Source: Flaccisagitta enflata | Lineage: Eukaryota > Chaetognatha > Sagittoidea > Aphragmophora | Direction of reading: 5' to 3' | Length of the DNA: 64,000 nucleotides | Assembly (NCBI GenBank): GCA_965153355.1 | Contig: OZ231126.1 | Location: forward strand, 9,548,001-9,612,000 | In this document: positions 1 to 64,000 of the stretch, one piece after another | Numbering within the stretch: position 1 is the stretch's first letter | How the letters are laid out: each line of letters begins with the position of its first letter | Notes under the pieces: model-generated | Database searches by the model: none | The model's input: the letters and a program-made list of their open reading frames with translations, nothing else | What the model was told of the DNA's origin: nothing | Made by a program: the position numbers and the translations under genes

Positions 1-37
<37 letters not shown>

Positions 38-52
38 AGAGAGGGAGAGAAA
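1..52. repeat. (GA)n microsatellite
   Basis: Near-pure GA tract cut by the left edge of the window. Confidence 0.95.
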
Positions 53-430
53 ACAGGGCAGAGAGTACAGAGCAGACAGCCGCAAAAGTCAGCAAACAAT
101 AGGCCAAAGGCCACCAGGAACAGAAGGCAAAAAGCCAAAAGGCACAAAACCGGCCAAACTGGCCAGATACACGAACAAGGCCAAATCGGGCCAAAACGGC
201 CCAATGAGGCCAGGCAAAGCAACCAGCACAGACCAACCACCGCCGTGACTTACTGTTTAGGTGCAAAGCGCTTATTCCTAAGGATTTGAATCGTCGTCCT
301 CTGTTTGACCAAAATTTCACTCTCTTTCATACCTCTTTCCATCGCCAATTGTTTTTCCGACGTAACACCATAGCTATCGAGAAAAGCAAATACTAAACAA
401 AATGCCATCAATAATATCTTTTATACTCAG
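53..430 (+). other. non-coding, probably intron 1 of gene A
   Basis: No open frame with coding character. Positions 90-230 carry degenerate GGCCAAA-type short repeats. It ends in a 3' splice site (TTTTATACTCAG) at 430, so it is most likely the intron between an unseen first exon (start codon and signal peptide) and the exon at 431. Confidence 0.5.
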
Positions 431-3944
<3,514 letters not shown>

Positions 3945-3958
3945 AATTATGAAGCTGC

Positions 3959-3964
3959 AATAAA
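3959..3964 (+). terminator. poly(A) signal AATAAA of gene A
   Basis: AATAAA 15 nt after the TGA at 3942-3944. Confidence 0.65.
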
Positions 3965-4668
3965 TTTTGCATAGAATCTGTATATGTTTGATACTTTTTT
4001 GTTGAGATCCTGTAACACCTTGTCTTTCCTCCTTTCTTCAATGAAAGCATTGAGTAGAAAGATGGTAAAATGCTAGTTGCCTGAATTCTTATAAAGATGC
4101 TCACCAAAGAGATTTAGTCTACACACAAATCTAACGCTAGTCTTTGCTCAGCGCAGTCAGATTTTTGTTTTTTAGCTCGAAAAAGTCAACAGTGACGTTA
4201 TGTTGATAATTCTCAAACAAATATGATCCGGTGGTAATGATGACCAATCCAAATATTCTTTAAGAATAGCACTTGTGGCGAAACAAGTGCGCAGCTATAT
4301 AGACAGAGTAGATAGTTTAGAAGCTAGAAGTAGAGTTTCCTTAGAGAAGCGAAAAGGCCGATACCAGCGTGATAGTGTGGAGAAGACACTTAGGGCACGT
4401 TTCTTGTCACAGACAATCGCGTTTTTAATGGGCCACTGGGTCGCTCGCTTTGTTTGTTCGCTCACGCTGCTCACTCCGCTCATTTGCTCCGCAGCGCTCT
4501 GCCTCGCTACACTTGCTTCGCTTGCTCCATTTTTTGGCACACTCACTCACTTCGCCCACTACCTCTTGGGACAGTTGAATTTATTATGCATGCTGTAAAC
4601 CCGTTCAATGGGAACAAACGCGTTTTTTGTCTTCACTGGAAACACGCCTTAAAGCCAAGCCGGGGAAC
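3965..4668. other. spacer between genes A and B
   Basis: No coding exon that fits either neighbour was found. It should hold the 3' end of gene A and the promoter/5' UTR of gene B; no TATA box is clear. Positions 4,430-4,560 have a run of CTCAC/GCTC-rich sequence. Confidence 0.4.
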
Positions 4669-26425
<21,757 letters not shown>

Positions 26426-26465
26426 AGTGTGAAACAATTGAAAAAATGGATCTCTATAATTTTTA

Positions 26466-28245
26466 GTACCAGTAATGGCGGCTGTCGCCGTGAGGAAAAA
26501 AGTCGTAAGCATTGGTCACTTTTCACCATGCTTTTTTCTTCAGTCACTGAATTTTCTTTATTTGTTAGATCATATAAAAAACAGTAGTATGTTGATTGCA
26601 CTGAAAGTTAGAGAAAAATAGAACTGAACCAAATGAGCTAGATGAGCTAAAATATTCAAAATAATTCAACCAGACAACTAGCTTTGCTCACTGACATGCT
26701 TTCTTGTATTTACATGTTTGAATCAAAACATTAATTTATCAATCCTATTTTAATTCAAAGAAAAAGAGCAAACTAAATGTAGGGCTTGAAAAAGGTGAGC
26801 TCGTAGCACTCAACAGTTCAGAGTTTCCTCTGAATTCAAATTCAACTGCGTGTAAGATAAAATCACCACGGCCGAACGCTAGCTTCTAAAATTCCGGCTA
26901 GATCGTGAAGTTCTCTTTTGGATTCCGTCCAAAAATCGAGAAATTAATGCACCCCCGATTTTTAATTTCAAATCGATTGACATGATATCTCATACAATTT
27001 TCTGTTCATGCGCTCAAAGTTAAAGTCTGGGAACATAAAGGTCAACTTAAGCACAGACAGTCATACTTTTTTTTAATCTATAGTATTTCATATGTTTCAT
27101 GGTCAATCTTTTTTTTATTGATGTCACTCAATAGGTTTGGAAGATATTTCACTTTTCATTCTGGATCTACTTACTTACTCGCATGAAGATGTATGTAAAG
27201 GTGATTTTTATGGTGCGATTTTTCATGTTATCGTTGCTGTCTTACTATGCTGTAGAGAGTTACACACATGCTTTGCCTTTCACATAAACTTTTTTTACGC
27301 GGCGCCAAATTGCGTCGCACCGACTGCAACATGCGGTCACACCCACTTTAGGAGTAGTAATGGATTGTCTGCGTATCATGTCATCTGTCCGTCCATTTAC
27401 TTGTTGGTTTTAGCCAGTCTGTCTCTCTTTCTCAACGCGTAATGATACATTGCAAAGCTAACTCTGACTTGGTGAAAATGTCGGTGGAGATGAGTTTTAG
27501 AAAGAAGTCGTAGAATAAGTGTTACCTTTTTTCCGCACTTTTTAGAAGAAAAAAGTTTGTAAAACATCAAAACGAGTAATGCTGAAGACTTTTGATTTCC
27601 ACAGTTTTTGTCAGCGTCCTCACTTTAGTCAAATTGCTAAAAATCTTTTTCGAGCGAGCTTTTTTACCCCCGCTGATATCGCCCCCTACTAAATGAGCTA
27701 AATGAGCTAAACGACACTTTGAACACAATGAGCTAGAATATTTAAAAGCGCCCTCACAGATGACCAGCTCTGCTCGCTGACATGTTTTTTTATTTGCTTG
27801 GTTAAACAAGTATGAAAATATATTCATTTATCTTATTTGAAATCAGAAAGAATAGACTGAGCTAAATGAGCTATAATGTTCAATAACGCCCTCACAGATG
27901 ACCAGCTGTGCTCATAAACATGTTTTTCTGTATTTGCATGCTCAAGTAAACATAAATACACTCCTTTATTGATCCTACACAAAATTTCAAAAAAATGAAA
28001 AAAATTTTATTTGAATTTTTCGTAAAAAAATCTTTAAAAAATCGCAGCGCAAAAAATATTTGTTGTAGAGCATTCTGCTTGCTGCTAAATGAAAGAGAAT
28101 TATCAAATTTACTTACCCTATTAATTTCGTCGGAGGCCCCAATCAGCCCAATGAGATTCACAACTTCCTAATAAGAAAATGAAAACCCTGTTTCTCTCAA
28201 ATATGTCAAACAGTCGAAGACTGACTTCGACTTTTTTCCCGATAA
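26466..28245. mobile_element. dispersed element, long inverted copy, just after the stop of gene B
   Basis: Begins ACCAGTAATGGCGGCTGTCG and ends CGACTTTTTTCCCGATAAA, the reverse complement of the 22,024-22,860 copy, with about 1 kb of extra sequence (26,760-27,700). The same ACCAGTAA...GCGGCT...TCGCCG end is also seen at 7,676, 52,100-52,137 and 63,902-63,943. The 3' UTR of gene B probably runs into it. Confidence 0.65.
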
Positions 28246-28550
28246 ATACCGATTGCCGTAATTGAGTGACCGATTAGCAGTAGCGAGGCCAATTGTCATG
28301 AACAATCAGGTAGTCCTTGTTTTTAATTTTCTACCATGGAGATTGGAAAATCATCGATAGAAGAATCAATGAATTGCACAGTTAGCTACAGTTATCAATA
28401 AATGTAGGTACAAAATAGAACTCGAACTGCTTGCATTACATTTTAAGCTTTCGATCAGCTAATCTTCAGTGAATATCGTAAGCAAAACATATCTATCAGT
28501 TGAGATTGACTGAAACGATGACAGATTAAGTTATAGAATGTTAGCAATTA

Positions 28551-28724
28551 CAGTGGAGCTTCACTAGAGCGCAACCGCTAAAATGGCATGCTCGCCTATA
28601 GGGTATACAACTTACAGTCCTATGAAAAATTTTGTAGTTATTTCTATGTTGGCAATAAGGAAGCTTCACTATAAGGCATAATCTAACCTAGTCCCTTGGA
28701 ATGCGCTCTAGTGAAGCTCAACTG
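28551..28724. mobile_element. TA-flanked MITE, CACTAGAGCG family, copy 2
   Basis: Ends CAGTGGAGCTTCACTAGAGC and GCTCTAGTGAAGCTCAACTG, flanked by TA on both sides; partner of 752-926. Confidence 0.8.
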
Positions 28725-28978
28725 TAGTTTTGTCCATTGAATAATTAGCAAACTATGAAGTTCTGGTATTGACTCTAGGACACCGTGTCACACGTCCAAA
28801 TCGGCTTGTTCACACTCTCTATGATCGCTGCCATACTTTAAGACTGACAGTTAAATAGCTTCAGATGAAAGACAAGTCGAACATTTTTTTCCCTCCATTC
28901 TCATTCTTTCTCTTCTACAAATACAATGCTTTAGTGTCAGAAACAGTTAACAAAAATCAGTTAAAAACGCAAAGGAAG

Positions 28979-32543
<3,565 letters not shown>

Positions 32544-32910
32544 TTTCGGAGGAAGAATGAACCGACACCTCTCGGAATGAAAGGAAATTAAAGTGAAAAG
32601 GAAATTTAAGAAAGAGAAGTTTTAAATTCTTTATCAAAAGAGAAGGAGTTTTTTTTTTATTAAAAGAGAAAGGAAACAAGAGGTATTTTTGTTCGTTTCA
32701 CCGATAAAGAAAACCGAAAATCATAGACGATATATTGAGTAGAATGAAAACCTTTTAAGCTGTCAATCTTTGTGTATTAAAACAAACACAATTGACGTCA
32801 AATCGCGTCTTTTGTGTGTTTGTTAGTTATGAAAGTGTAGATTGCGCCAAGTGGCATGGTTTGCCGGTATATTGTGACTTATAGCGAACATACCACAACG
32901 ATAATGGCAA

Positions 32911-33115
32911 AAAACAAGTGACGCGGGGTCACAATATTGTTGCGGTGGGCAGGGGCATCCAACCCCCATCCGCCCCCCATACCCTCCCACCTACTCACCA
33001 AAAAATAACACCTATAACGCTTGTTTTTCCACTTTTCTACTATTCTGTTACAGATGGATCGACGGACAGATGGACCGACAGACGGAAGGACAAGGCCTCT
33101 TACAGAGTTGCGTGA
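32911..33115 (-). mobile_element. CGCGAC element, inverted copy
   Basis: Tail CAAGTGACGCGGGGTCACAA, GTGGGCAGGGGC block, GACGGACAGATGGACC tract and head GAGTTGCGTGATCG, all in reverse complement. Confidence 0.65.
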
Positions 33116-33577
33116 TCGAAACTATAGACAAACTTGGTCACACTCCCAATTATAGTTTGAAACGGAAGGTCAAACAAAGGTTGAAACAGTTTCTATGATT
33201 GACGGACCAACGGAGTTCAACGGACAGACACGGCCTCGTATACAACCGCTGACACGCCTAGTCAACATATTTGTTTGACCTGTTCCAGCGTGATTTCATA
33301 GATAGAGCAAATGAAGGTTTCTTATTGAAGTTATTTGCAATCAATATCACGTTAAAATGCATATGGGCAAGGGGACCGACACGACTGTTAGAATGTTTGA
33401 CAAAAATTTGACATCCTTTCTCTTGGTATACTCAAGTTGATTAACTGAATCAACATCGATATTCGTATCGCCCTCTTCCTTTATTGGTTACGCCCCATTT
33501 AATGCGTTTTCAACTGAGGAGCACTTCAAAAACAAAGGCCTTTAGATTTTTGTCGATTGCTTACTATGTGGAAGTTA

Positions 33578-33770
33578 AACAAGGCCGGATACGCAGCTTC
33601 CCAAGTCGCATTCGCATGGGCAGGAGCAGTAATTAAAGGAGGCTAACCAAGTATTTAGGCAGGAGCAGTAACGGAAAAAACCTTCCAGAAACGCCGAGAA
33701 AGCTGAGCGTTACGGACCGAGCAATCATCCGATATAGCGGTTTATTAAGTCGCGTGCAGGCTACTAGAAA
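33578..33770 (-). mobile_element. CGCGAC element, inverted copy
   Basis: AACAAGGCCGGATACGCAGC tail and TTAAGTCGCGTGCAGGCTAC head in reverse complement; the tetranucleotide tract is lost. Confidence 0.65.
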
Positions 33771-34090
33771 TAAACCAGTCGAAGAAGCACATAGAGAGGA
33801 AGATGAGGAAGGAGATTAAGAAGAAGAGGTAGCAGGAGAAGAATAGGAGGTAGAAGGAGAGGTAGCAGGAAAAGAATCAGAGTTAGCAAGAGAAGAATAG
33901 TTGCACAAGTTTTAGACGGTTTGCGGTTTCTGTTGCCCCTAAGTCAGTGTATGTTAGTATGAGTTGGTCAACAATACATTACAACAAAAATTCTAGAATA
34001 AGGACAAAAGCCTTGGGAACTCAAACTGGGTAGTCAGGCTCGAATTTGAGCCTCAAGGCTGAAATTTAAGCCTCGATCGAGGCCAGAATA

Positions 34091-34598
34091 TGCAGTCAAT
34101 GGGCAAAACACAATAGGTGTATATATCATACCACTAGGTTTGATCCAATTTTTTAAAAAATGAACAGAATATTGTATGCAATAATTAGCTGTTGAAATAA
34201 CAGCCGGCTGTAATGTTGACAAGGCTGGATACATGGCTGCCCCGGTCGCGTGCAGGTGGGCAGGGGCCATATTTAAGGTCAGTGGAGCATTTGGGCAGGA
34301 GCGGTATAGCCAAAAAGTGCATCAACGCCAAAAAAGTAAAGTGTGACGGACCAACAAAGCGGGGTGTAGTCGCATAGCACGCGACTAAAAATTAAAATTT
34401 TACAGCCGGATATAATGAACAAAATAATGTTAGCAACCACTAATTGTTGAAATTACAGCCGGCTGTAATATTTCAAATTGCAAGATTTTAACTAATCGTA
34501 ATTTCAACTTCTAGTTATTGAATACAATATTTTATTCATTTTCAAGAAGTTAGATCGGTATGATATATACTCCTATAGTGTTTTGTCCATTGACTGTA
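34091..34598. mobile_element. MITE with CAGTCAGTGGACAAAACATA ends, copy 2
   Basis: Ends GCAGTCAATGGGCAAAACAC and AGTGTTTTGTCCATTGACTG, with ACAGCCGGCTGTAAT units inside. An inverted CGCGAC element (34,217-34,391) is inserted in the middle. Confidence 0.75.
34217..34391 (-). mobile_element. CGCGAC element, inverted copy nested in a MITE
   Basis: GACAAGGCTGGATACATGGC tail and CGCATAGCACGCGACTAAAA head, reverse complement. Its insertion in the MITE at 34,091 shows it moved after that MITE. Confidence 0.75.
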
Positions 34599-34643
34599 TG
34601 AGCCTAGAGGGTGGGATTTGAATCAGGAATGGGGTGGTATATA

Positions 34644-35515
34644 TAAGGTTGGGGGATCGGTGATTCACCGCCGAAAAAACGGTGGAGTGAATGCCTATTT
34701 TCACCGCTTTGGTGATTTAGATTTTCGGTTTTTCACCGTTTTTTTTCTACCGGCCCTAGACTGCCCTTTTTTATGCTTTTCTTTACCTTCATGCACAAGA
34801 AAATGCTCATGCCAGAAAAATATTCCCAATCATCGAATTTCACGGGGAAAAAATCCACATAAATCTCTTGATTCGGTGGTTGCTATGGTGACAAAGAAAC
34901 AGTTTTTGATTCCAGTTTCACACTTGAGAACAAGGCCAACACCTATAAGTTGCGTGCGGGACAAAGCCTTATAACCCATCAGTCTCAGTTCAAGCCGTGA
35001 AACCCCTTCAGTTTCGATTCAAGCCCTAATCAATTAAGCCTTGAAACCCACCAGTCTTAATTCAAGCCATCCGTTTCAATTCAAGCCTCTAAATACTTCC
35101 AGTTTCTTTGAAATCTTAAAACCCATCAGTTTCAATTCAAGCCTTGAAACCCACCACTTTCAATTCAGGTTTTGAAACCCACTGATTTCAATATAAGAAA
35201 TGACAAAATGATTCTAAATGACGTTAAGTGACTTTAATTGACTTAAAATGACTTGAAAAGACTTGAGATGCCTTTGAAAAACTACGAATAATGTAAAATG
35301 ACTTACTATGACAAAATATGACAAACACGGCATGGTGAAGAGCCGCGTGTACGTAACAAAAATAAAAAGAGAGAAAGAACAAAGAAGAAGACAAAAGAGG
35401 AATAACAGAAGACAAGGGGAAAAAAAAAGAAAGAAAGAAAACAAGAAATGATGGAAATAAAGTAAATGACGGAGAGGATTAAAAAGAAAAAGAAGCAGGA
35501 GAAGAATAAGAAGAT

Positions 35516-35607
<92 letters not shown>

Positions 35608-35916
35608 CAAATATGGCCCCTGCCCACCCGCACGCGACTTGGGTACCTGTGTATCATATGTCATCTGTCTGACCATGGTGTCAGCTCAGAGCGAGTGTAT
35701 GGGAACAGGCAAAAGGAAATTCCTTTCTTGGTAGTTGTTAGGTTCTGATGGAGCAATTATGCACATCTTTTATCTAACATGATCTGTTTTAGCTAGTAAC
35801 TTATGGGAGGTAGCTGCTATGAAAAAATCGCCGAAAAAAACGGGAAAAACGGTGGTGAAAAGGGAAAATCGCCGAAAATCGGTGGCGATTGAAAACGCGA
35901 GTCACTCCCAACCTTA
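34644..35916. mobile_element. 1.27-kb hAT-type element with 8-bp target duplication
   Basis: Ends TAAGGTTGGG and CCCAACCTTA, flanked on both sides by GGTATATA (34,636-34,643 and 35,917-35,924). Both ends continue into related CACCGCCGAAAAAACGGTGG/AAATCGCCGAAAATCGGTGG sequence. The interior holds a CAAGCC(T)TGAAACCCA minisatellite (34,970-35,190), an AATGACTT array and a GA tract. No transposase frame. Confidence 0.8.
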
Positions 35917-36454
35917 GGTATATATAAGTAAGCCAAGGAGAAATTTTCCCTATGTGTGAAAGTAATGGTCATCGGCCCATTCTGGGCTGCTGCCAAAAAA
36001 GGAGAAGAAAAAGAGAGAGATCGAGGCTTGAACAATGCAGACATAATGGAAGTTGAATATACATAATTTGACAGACATACACGAGGCCTTTTGGAAATAT
36101 TGTTTGTTCCTGCCCTAAACAAATTTTTCAACTTGACATTTGCATGAAGCCACCAAGTGTTTGTTCTCTTTGTAAATCCATAAATGGATGCAATTGTTCT
36201 TTATAATGGGTGGGATCAAACAAAGCTCGTTTTTGTGAAAGCCTCAGTGGCTTCCTTCTTGCACCCACCTAAGTTCACTTGTTGCTTCTGGTGCAGAGAA
36301 AAGGACAAGTCAATAACCTACATACTTTCATTTAATGAACGCGAACACGGTCCAGCTTTTTTATAAAAAAAACACTTTTTTTTTCACCGTTTCTACTCAC
36401 GTGTTTTGGGCGTCTTTTAAACTCTGCCTGTCTGTCTGTACCTGTGTTTCTGCC

Positions 36455-36571
<117 letters not shown>

Positions 36572-36701
36572 GAATTACCTAATTTGAATGCCCAAAAGAT
36601 TAAAATTGCCACCCCATTTCATCGTTGTGATGAATGGTCACGCGCCGGCATCTCTAATTGCATCATCAGTTTCATCTTCCACAGACTTCCCAGAGTGAAG
36701 C

Positions 36702-54236
<17,535 letters not shown>

Positions 54237-54404
54237 ATGGCATCTTTTGCAATTGTAAACATATCTTTTCCTAAAAGTCGTTTGACCTAGTTTCCCTCTG
54301 GCTTGAAAATGTGAACTGTTTGTATGACAAGTGTGTAAACCTTTATACCCAGACTGTTCATCTTTTGCTGCCAATGACCATCTTTATGTCACTTGAAGCT
54401 GCCT

Positions 54405-54410
54405 ATTAAA
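54405..54410 (+). terminator. possible poly(A) signal ATTAAA of the plus-strand MACPF gene
   Basis: ATTAAA 168 nt after the stop codon; no AATAAA lies nearer. Confidence 0.45.
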
Positions 54411-54474
54411 ACATAACGATAATTATTTTGGTTGAAAATATCTCCTTACAAATTATAGACGTCAACAGTCAGTG

Positions 54475-55008
54475 GTCAAAACATGATAGGTGTATATTTT
54501 AAGTGGAACAATATCCCTCACTAAACCAAAACTGAATATGATAGAAGAGGGCCTTGTGTACCCTCACTGACTAGTTAATACACACACCAATCTTAGTTTT
54601 CCATAAAACTGAATCTGAAAAACATTCATCTTTAATCTAACCCAAATGCAAATTGCTTACCAAAAGTTGTTATGGCCAAATGATTGTTACCTGTGTTATC
54701 TATCATACTGTTGATTTTGATTCAAATTACTGGTTGTAAACAAAATATTGTATGCATCAATCAATTGTTGAAATTTAAACATGTTACTTTTCAATTATTA
54801 AATTACAATTATTAAACTTACAGTTTAATTGTTAAATTATAATATGCTGTTTGCTATAATTGGTTATTAGAATTACAGCCGGCTGTAATGATCCAATTTT
54901 AACTAACAGTTGTTGCACATAAGATTTTATTTATTATCACTATCAGTAAATTGTATCAATGCTAATGGTATGATACATATACCTTTTATGTTTTGTCCAC
55001 TGACTGTT
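54475..55008. mobile_element. MITE with CAGTCAGTGGACAAAACATA ends, copy 3
   Basis: Ends CAGTCAGTGGTCAAAACATG and ATGTTTTGTCCACTGACTG, with ACAGCCGGCTGTAAT at 54,874. An unrelated segment (about 54,500-54,700) is inserted near the left end. Confidence 0.75.
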
Positions 55009-55329
55009 GAGATACTGAGTTGAGTCTTAGTGGTAACAAAGCCATAGACATGGAAGCCAGAATTTGGCCTTCGAAGGCCTGGATTAGGGCTGTGGAGATA
55101 AGCCTCAGAGACAAAGATAGTGCTTCCGATAATGCCCAATAAGGACGTCACCGAGCAGGGACAAATAGCATCGGGAGACGTTTTTACTGACGGACAGACA
55201 GACCTGCCACTAAACCAAGAAGTACTTAATCCACTCTTGTTTGAGCGACCAGATTGAAAATCGTAATAAATCATAAATGTTATCGCCTTGAAAATCCCGT
55301 CGCTACGTAAGCCATTTCTTTCATAAGAT

Positions 55330-55964
55330 TAGGGCGGGCCTGAGCCGTAATTCCAAATGGGATTAAGAGCCTTAAGCCAAGGGCCCCGCGGTAAGGAGGG
55401 CCCCGCGGTAGAGCCCCCAACTTAAAAATAAATAAAAAGAAAAAAAGAAAGAAAAAAAAAGAGAAAAAAAGAAAAAACAAAGAAACAAACAGAAAAAAAG
55501 AAAAAGAAAGAAAGAAAGAAAGATAGAAAGAAAGGAAGAAAAAAAGAGAAAAAAATAGAAAAAAGGAAGAGAGGAAGAAAAGTTCCCTAAAATATTGAGT
55601 TAATAAAGAAATTCATTTATATATCTATTTAAAACTACTGAGGTTTGATCAAATCTTTAGAAAATTTTCTTTTTTCAATCCCTTTTTATAATGAATTGTA
55701 TCGAAAAGTTGCTTATTTTGAAGTTGCAAACCATAATCTGTCAGATTTTTTTGGAATCAATATTTGAAAAAAAATCTTATTATGATATTTTATAAACAAA
55801 AAGAAATAATTACCAATGTTATTCCAAATAGGCTCTTGGTAGAGGAAGAGGGGGGGCAGGAAGGGTGGAAAACCTGTGGGAAAGGGGTGGAGGGGGGCTG
55901 GGGTCCCGCGGTAGCAGTCAAGCCTAGGGCCCCGCGGAGGGTAAGTCCGGCTCAGGGGCGGGCA
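55330..55964. mobile_element. possible element with GCCTGAGCCG inverted ends
   Basis: Left GGGCGGGCCTGAGCCG and right CGGCTCAGGGGCGGGC are inverted, and GGGCCCCGCGGTA occurs inside both ends (55,380-55,410 and 55,903-55,937). Positions 55,430-55,580 are AAAG-rich. Confidence 0.5.
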
Positions 55965-56654
55965 TTTATTCAAAATATTACCAACGCAATTCAAACACTC
56001 AATCTGAAAAAACACGGCCAAGTAGGCCAATCAGGTGCGCCGGGTAGATTGTCGGACGAATGCGTTACCCGACCAACAGACCAACCAACCGACCAATGGA
56101 CACAGCCTATTATACCTAAAGACGTGTCTGAGAGTTGCCCAGGTGTTATTCATTCCGTCCCCTTTACAGAGAATTTTATCACGAAAATGGCATATTAGTT
56201 ATGAGGAATCGTGTACGAATTGACAAGTTAGTCACCAAAATGTTGACACTAATTGATGTGTCATATTTCATGGTGGAAGACAGAATGGAAAGGAAAAAAG
56301 AGTATTTAAGGAGAAAAAAGAGACGGAAAAAAGTGAGAGACTAAGCAAGGTAATTTAGGATTACCCAGACAAACTCATGAAAGAGAGGGAGAAGACCCCC
56401 TGATCTTGGGCAATAATGCAGAATTTATTTTGGACATTGGGCAGGGGCAGTTTGAAAACAAAATTGGTGACGGATGAACCAACAAATAACGTAGGGTAGG
56501 GGAATTGAACAGTGACAAAGAAAGCGCCGACACAGGAAGATGTACGCATGGAGACCCGTGAGGGACCCTTGGAGAGTCATTTTAGCATGCCTTCTTGCAT
56601 CCAAGGATCCCTCAAGAGCCCCTTATGTGATAACCAATGGGGCATTAACAAAAA

Positions 56655-56929
56655 CGCAGGGGTGTATATAGTTGAGCGGCTTTTGATTTATTCCCCCCCC
56701 CTGCCTTTGGTTTTCTTTTCTTTTCCCACAAAGCAATAAAACAGTATATATGAGGTTAAATTATGTTGTAGTAATCACATATTACTTTTTGGTACTATCT
56801 TAAGTATTTAATCTTCAATTTTTTTTTTCAAGCTTTTGCTTTTCTTCCCCATCTCCAAACTCTTTGATTTTATTCCCCCCACGGGGGGGGGGGGGATGCT
56901 CAACTTTATACACGCCTGCAAAAACGTAG
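56655..56929. mobile_element. element with GTGTATATA-type inverted ends, copy 2
   Basis: Ends GCAGGGGTGTATATAGTTG and CAACTTTATACACGCCTGC; the interior is close to 42,436-42,727, including AAAGCAATAAAACAGTATAT and runs of C and G near the ends. Confidence 0.8.
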
Positions 56930-56990
56930 CTATTTTCTCCTTTAAGAAATAGCTACGTTTTTGATATTGACCCATAACGGGCCATTAAAA

Positions 56991-57175
56991 TTTTTGTCAC
57001 GACTCTACACCCCGCTATGTTGGTCCGTCGGTCGGTCGATCGGTTAGTTGGGCGGTCGGTCTTCTTAATACTTTTCTGGCCTTTTTGAGCCTACTGCTCC
57101 TGCCCAAATGCTCTTCTCCAGCACTGCTCCTGCCCACCCGCACGCGATTGGGGTATCCGTGTATCAAGCCTTGTT
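56991..57175 (+). mobile_element. CGCGAC element upstream of gene F
   Basis: Head TTTTTGTCACGACTCTACAC, TCGG tract, GCTCCTGCCCACCCGCACGC and tail CGTGTATCAAGCCTTGTT. It ends 101 nt before the start codon of the third MACPF gene, so it lies in its promoter or 5' UTR. Confidence 0.8.
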
Positions 57176-57275
57176 ACTTATTATACACCTTTATTCTCTT
57201 CCCAAGGACAGGACTGAACCTTTTCTCTCGCGACCACAGATATCCTCAAAACTTTCCATAGTACCGGAACTGAAG

Positions 57276-64000
<6,725 letters not shown>

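Overview
This looks like a stretch of an invertebrate animal nuclear genome: multi-exon genes with GT-AG introns, signal peptides, a very high load of microsatellites (about 4 kb of pure dinucleotide tracts by my count, mostly GA/CT, GT/CA and AT) and many short non-autonomous transposons. The first gene resembles the arthropod group-7 allergen/JHBP-like branch of the TULIP fold, which points to an arthropod, perhaps an SSR-rich crustacean. The pore-forming-family genes instead recall mollusc perivitellin-2 proteins, so the phylum is uncertain. No bacterial, organellar or viral genes were recognised.

Layout. (A) 431-3,944 (+): five exons of a small secreted TULIP-like protein; its first exon lies left of the window. 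(B) 4,669-26,425 (+): an 11-exon gene of 578 codons, assembled from open frames whose splice phases all agree; I do not recognise the product. Its introns hold most of the transposon and microsatellite load. (D) 28,979-32,543 (-): a seven-exon secreted MACPF protein of 416 residues. (E) 36,702-54,236 (+): a ten-exon secreted MACPF protein of 619 residues with a cysteine-rich C-terminal domain built from three repeated modules; intron 5 starts with a tandem array of copies of its own exon end and splice donor. (F) 57,276 to beyond the right edge (+): the first three exons of a close paralogue of E. D and E are divergently arranged and F follows E in tandem, so the right half is a local MACPF gene cluster.

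Repeats. The commonest dispersed element, here called the CGCGAC element, has at least 24 copies. It has a hairpin head (AGTCGCGTGCACGCGACT type), a (TCCG)n/(TCGG)n tract, a GCCCCTGCCCACC block and a tail ending in GTGTATCCGGCCTTGTT or ACCCCGCGTCACTTG. Its tail lies within 38 nt of the 3' splice site of six exons. Other families are: a four-copy foldback family with GGCAGCGGCCCC ends and internal minisatellites; a four-copy family with CAGTCAGTGGACAAAACATA ends and internal ACAGCCGGCTGTAAT palindromes; TA-flanked mariner/pogo-type MITEs; two hAT-type elements with perfect 8-bp target duplications; two large palindromes (0.65 and 1.0 kb); and an 899-bp inverted repeat inside the longest intron of E. 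All gene models are hand assemblies from open frames, splice signals and phase; none is supported here by transcripts or database searches.
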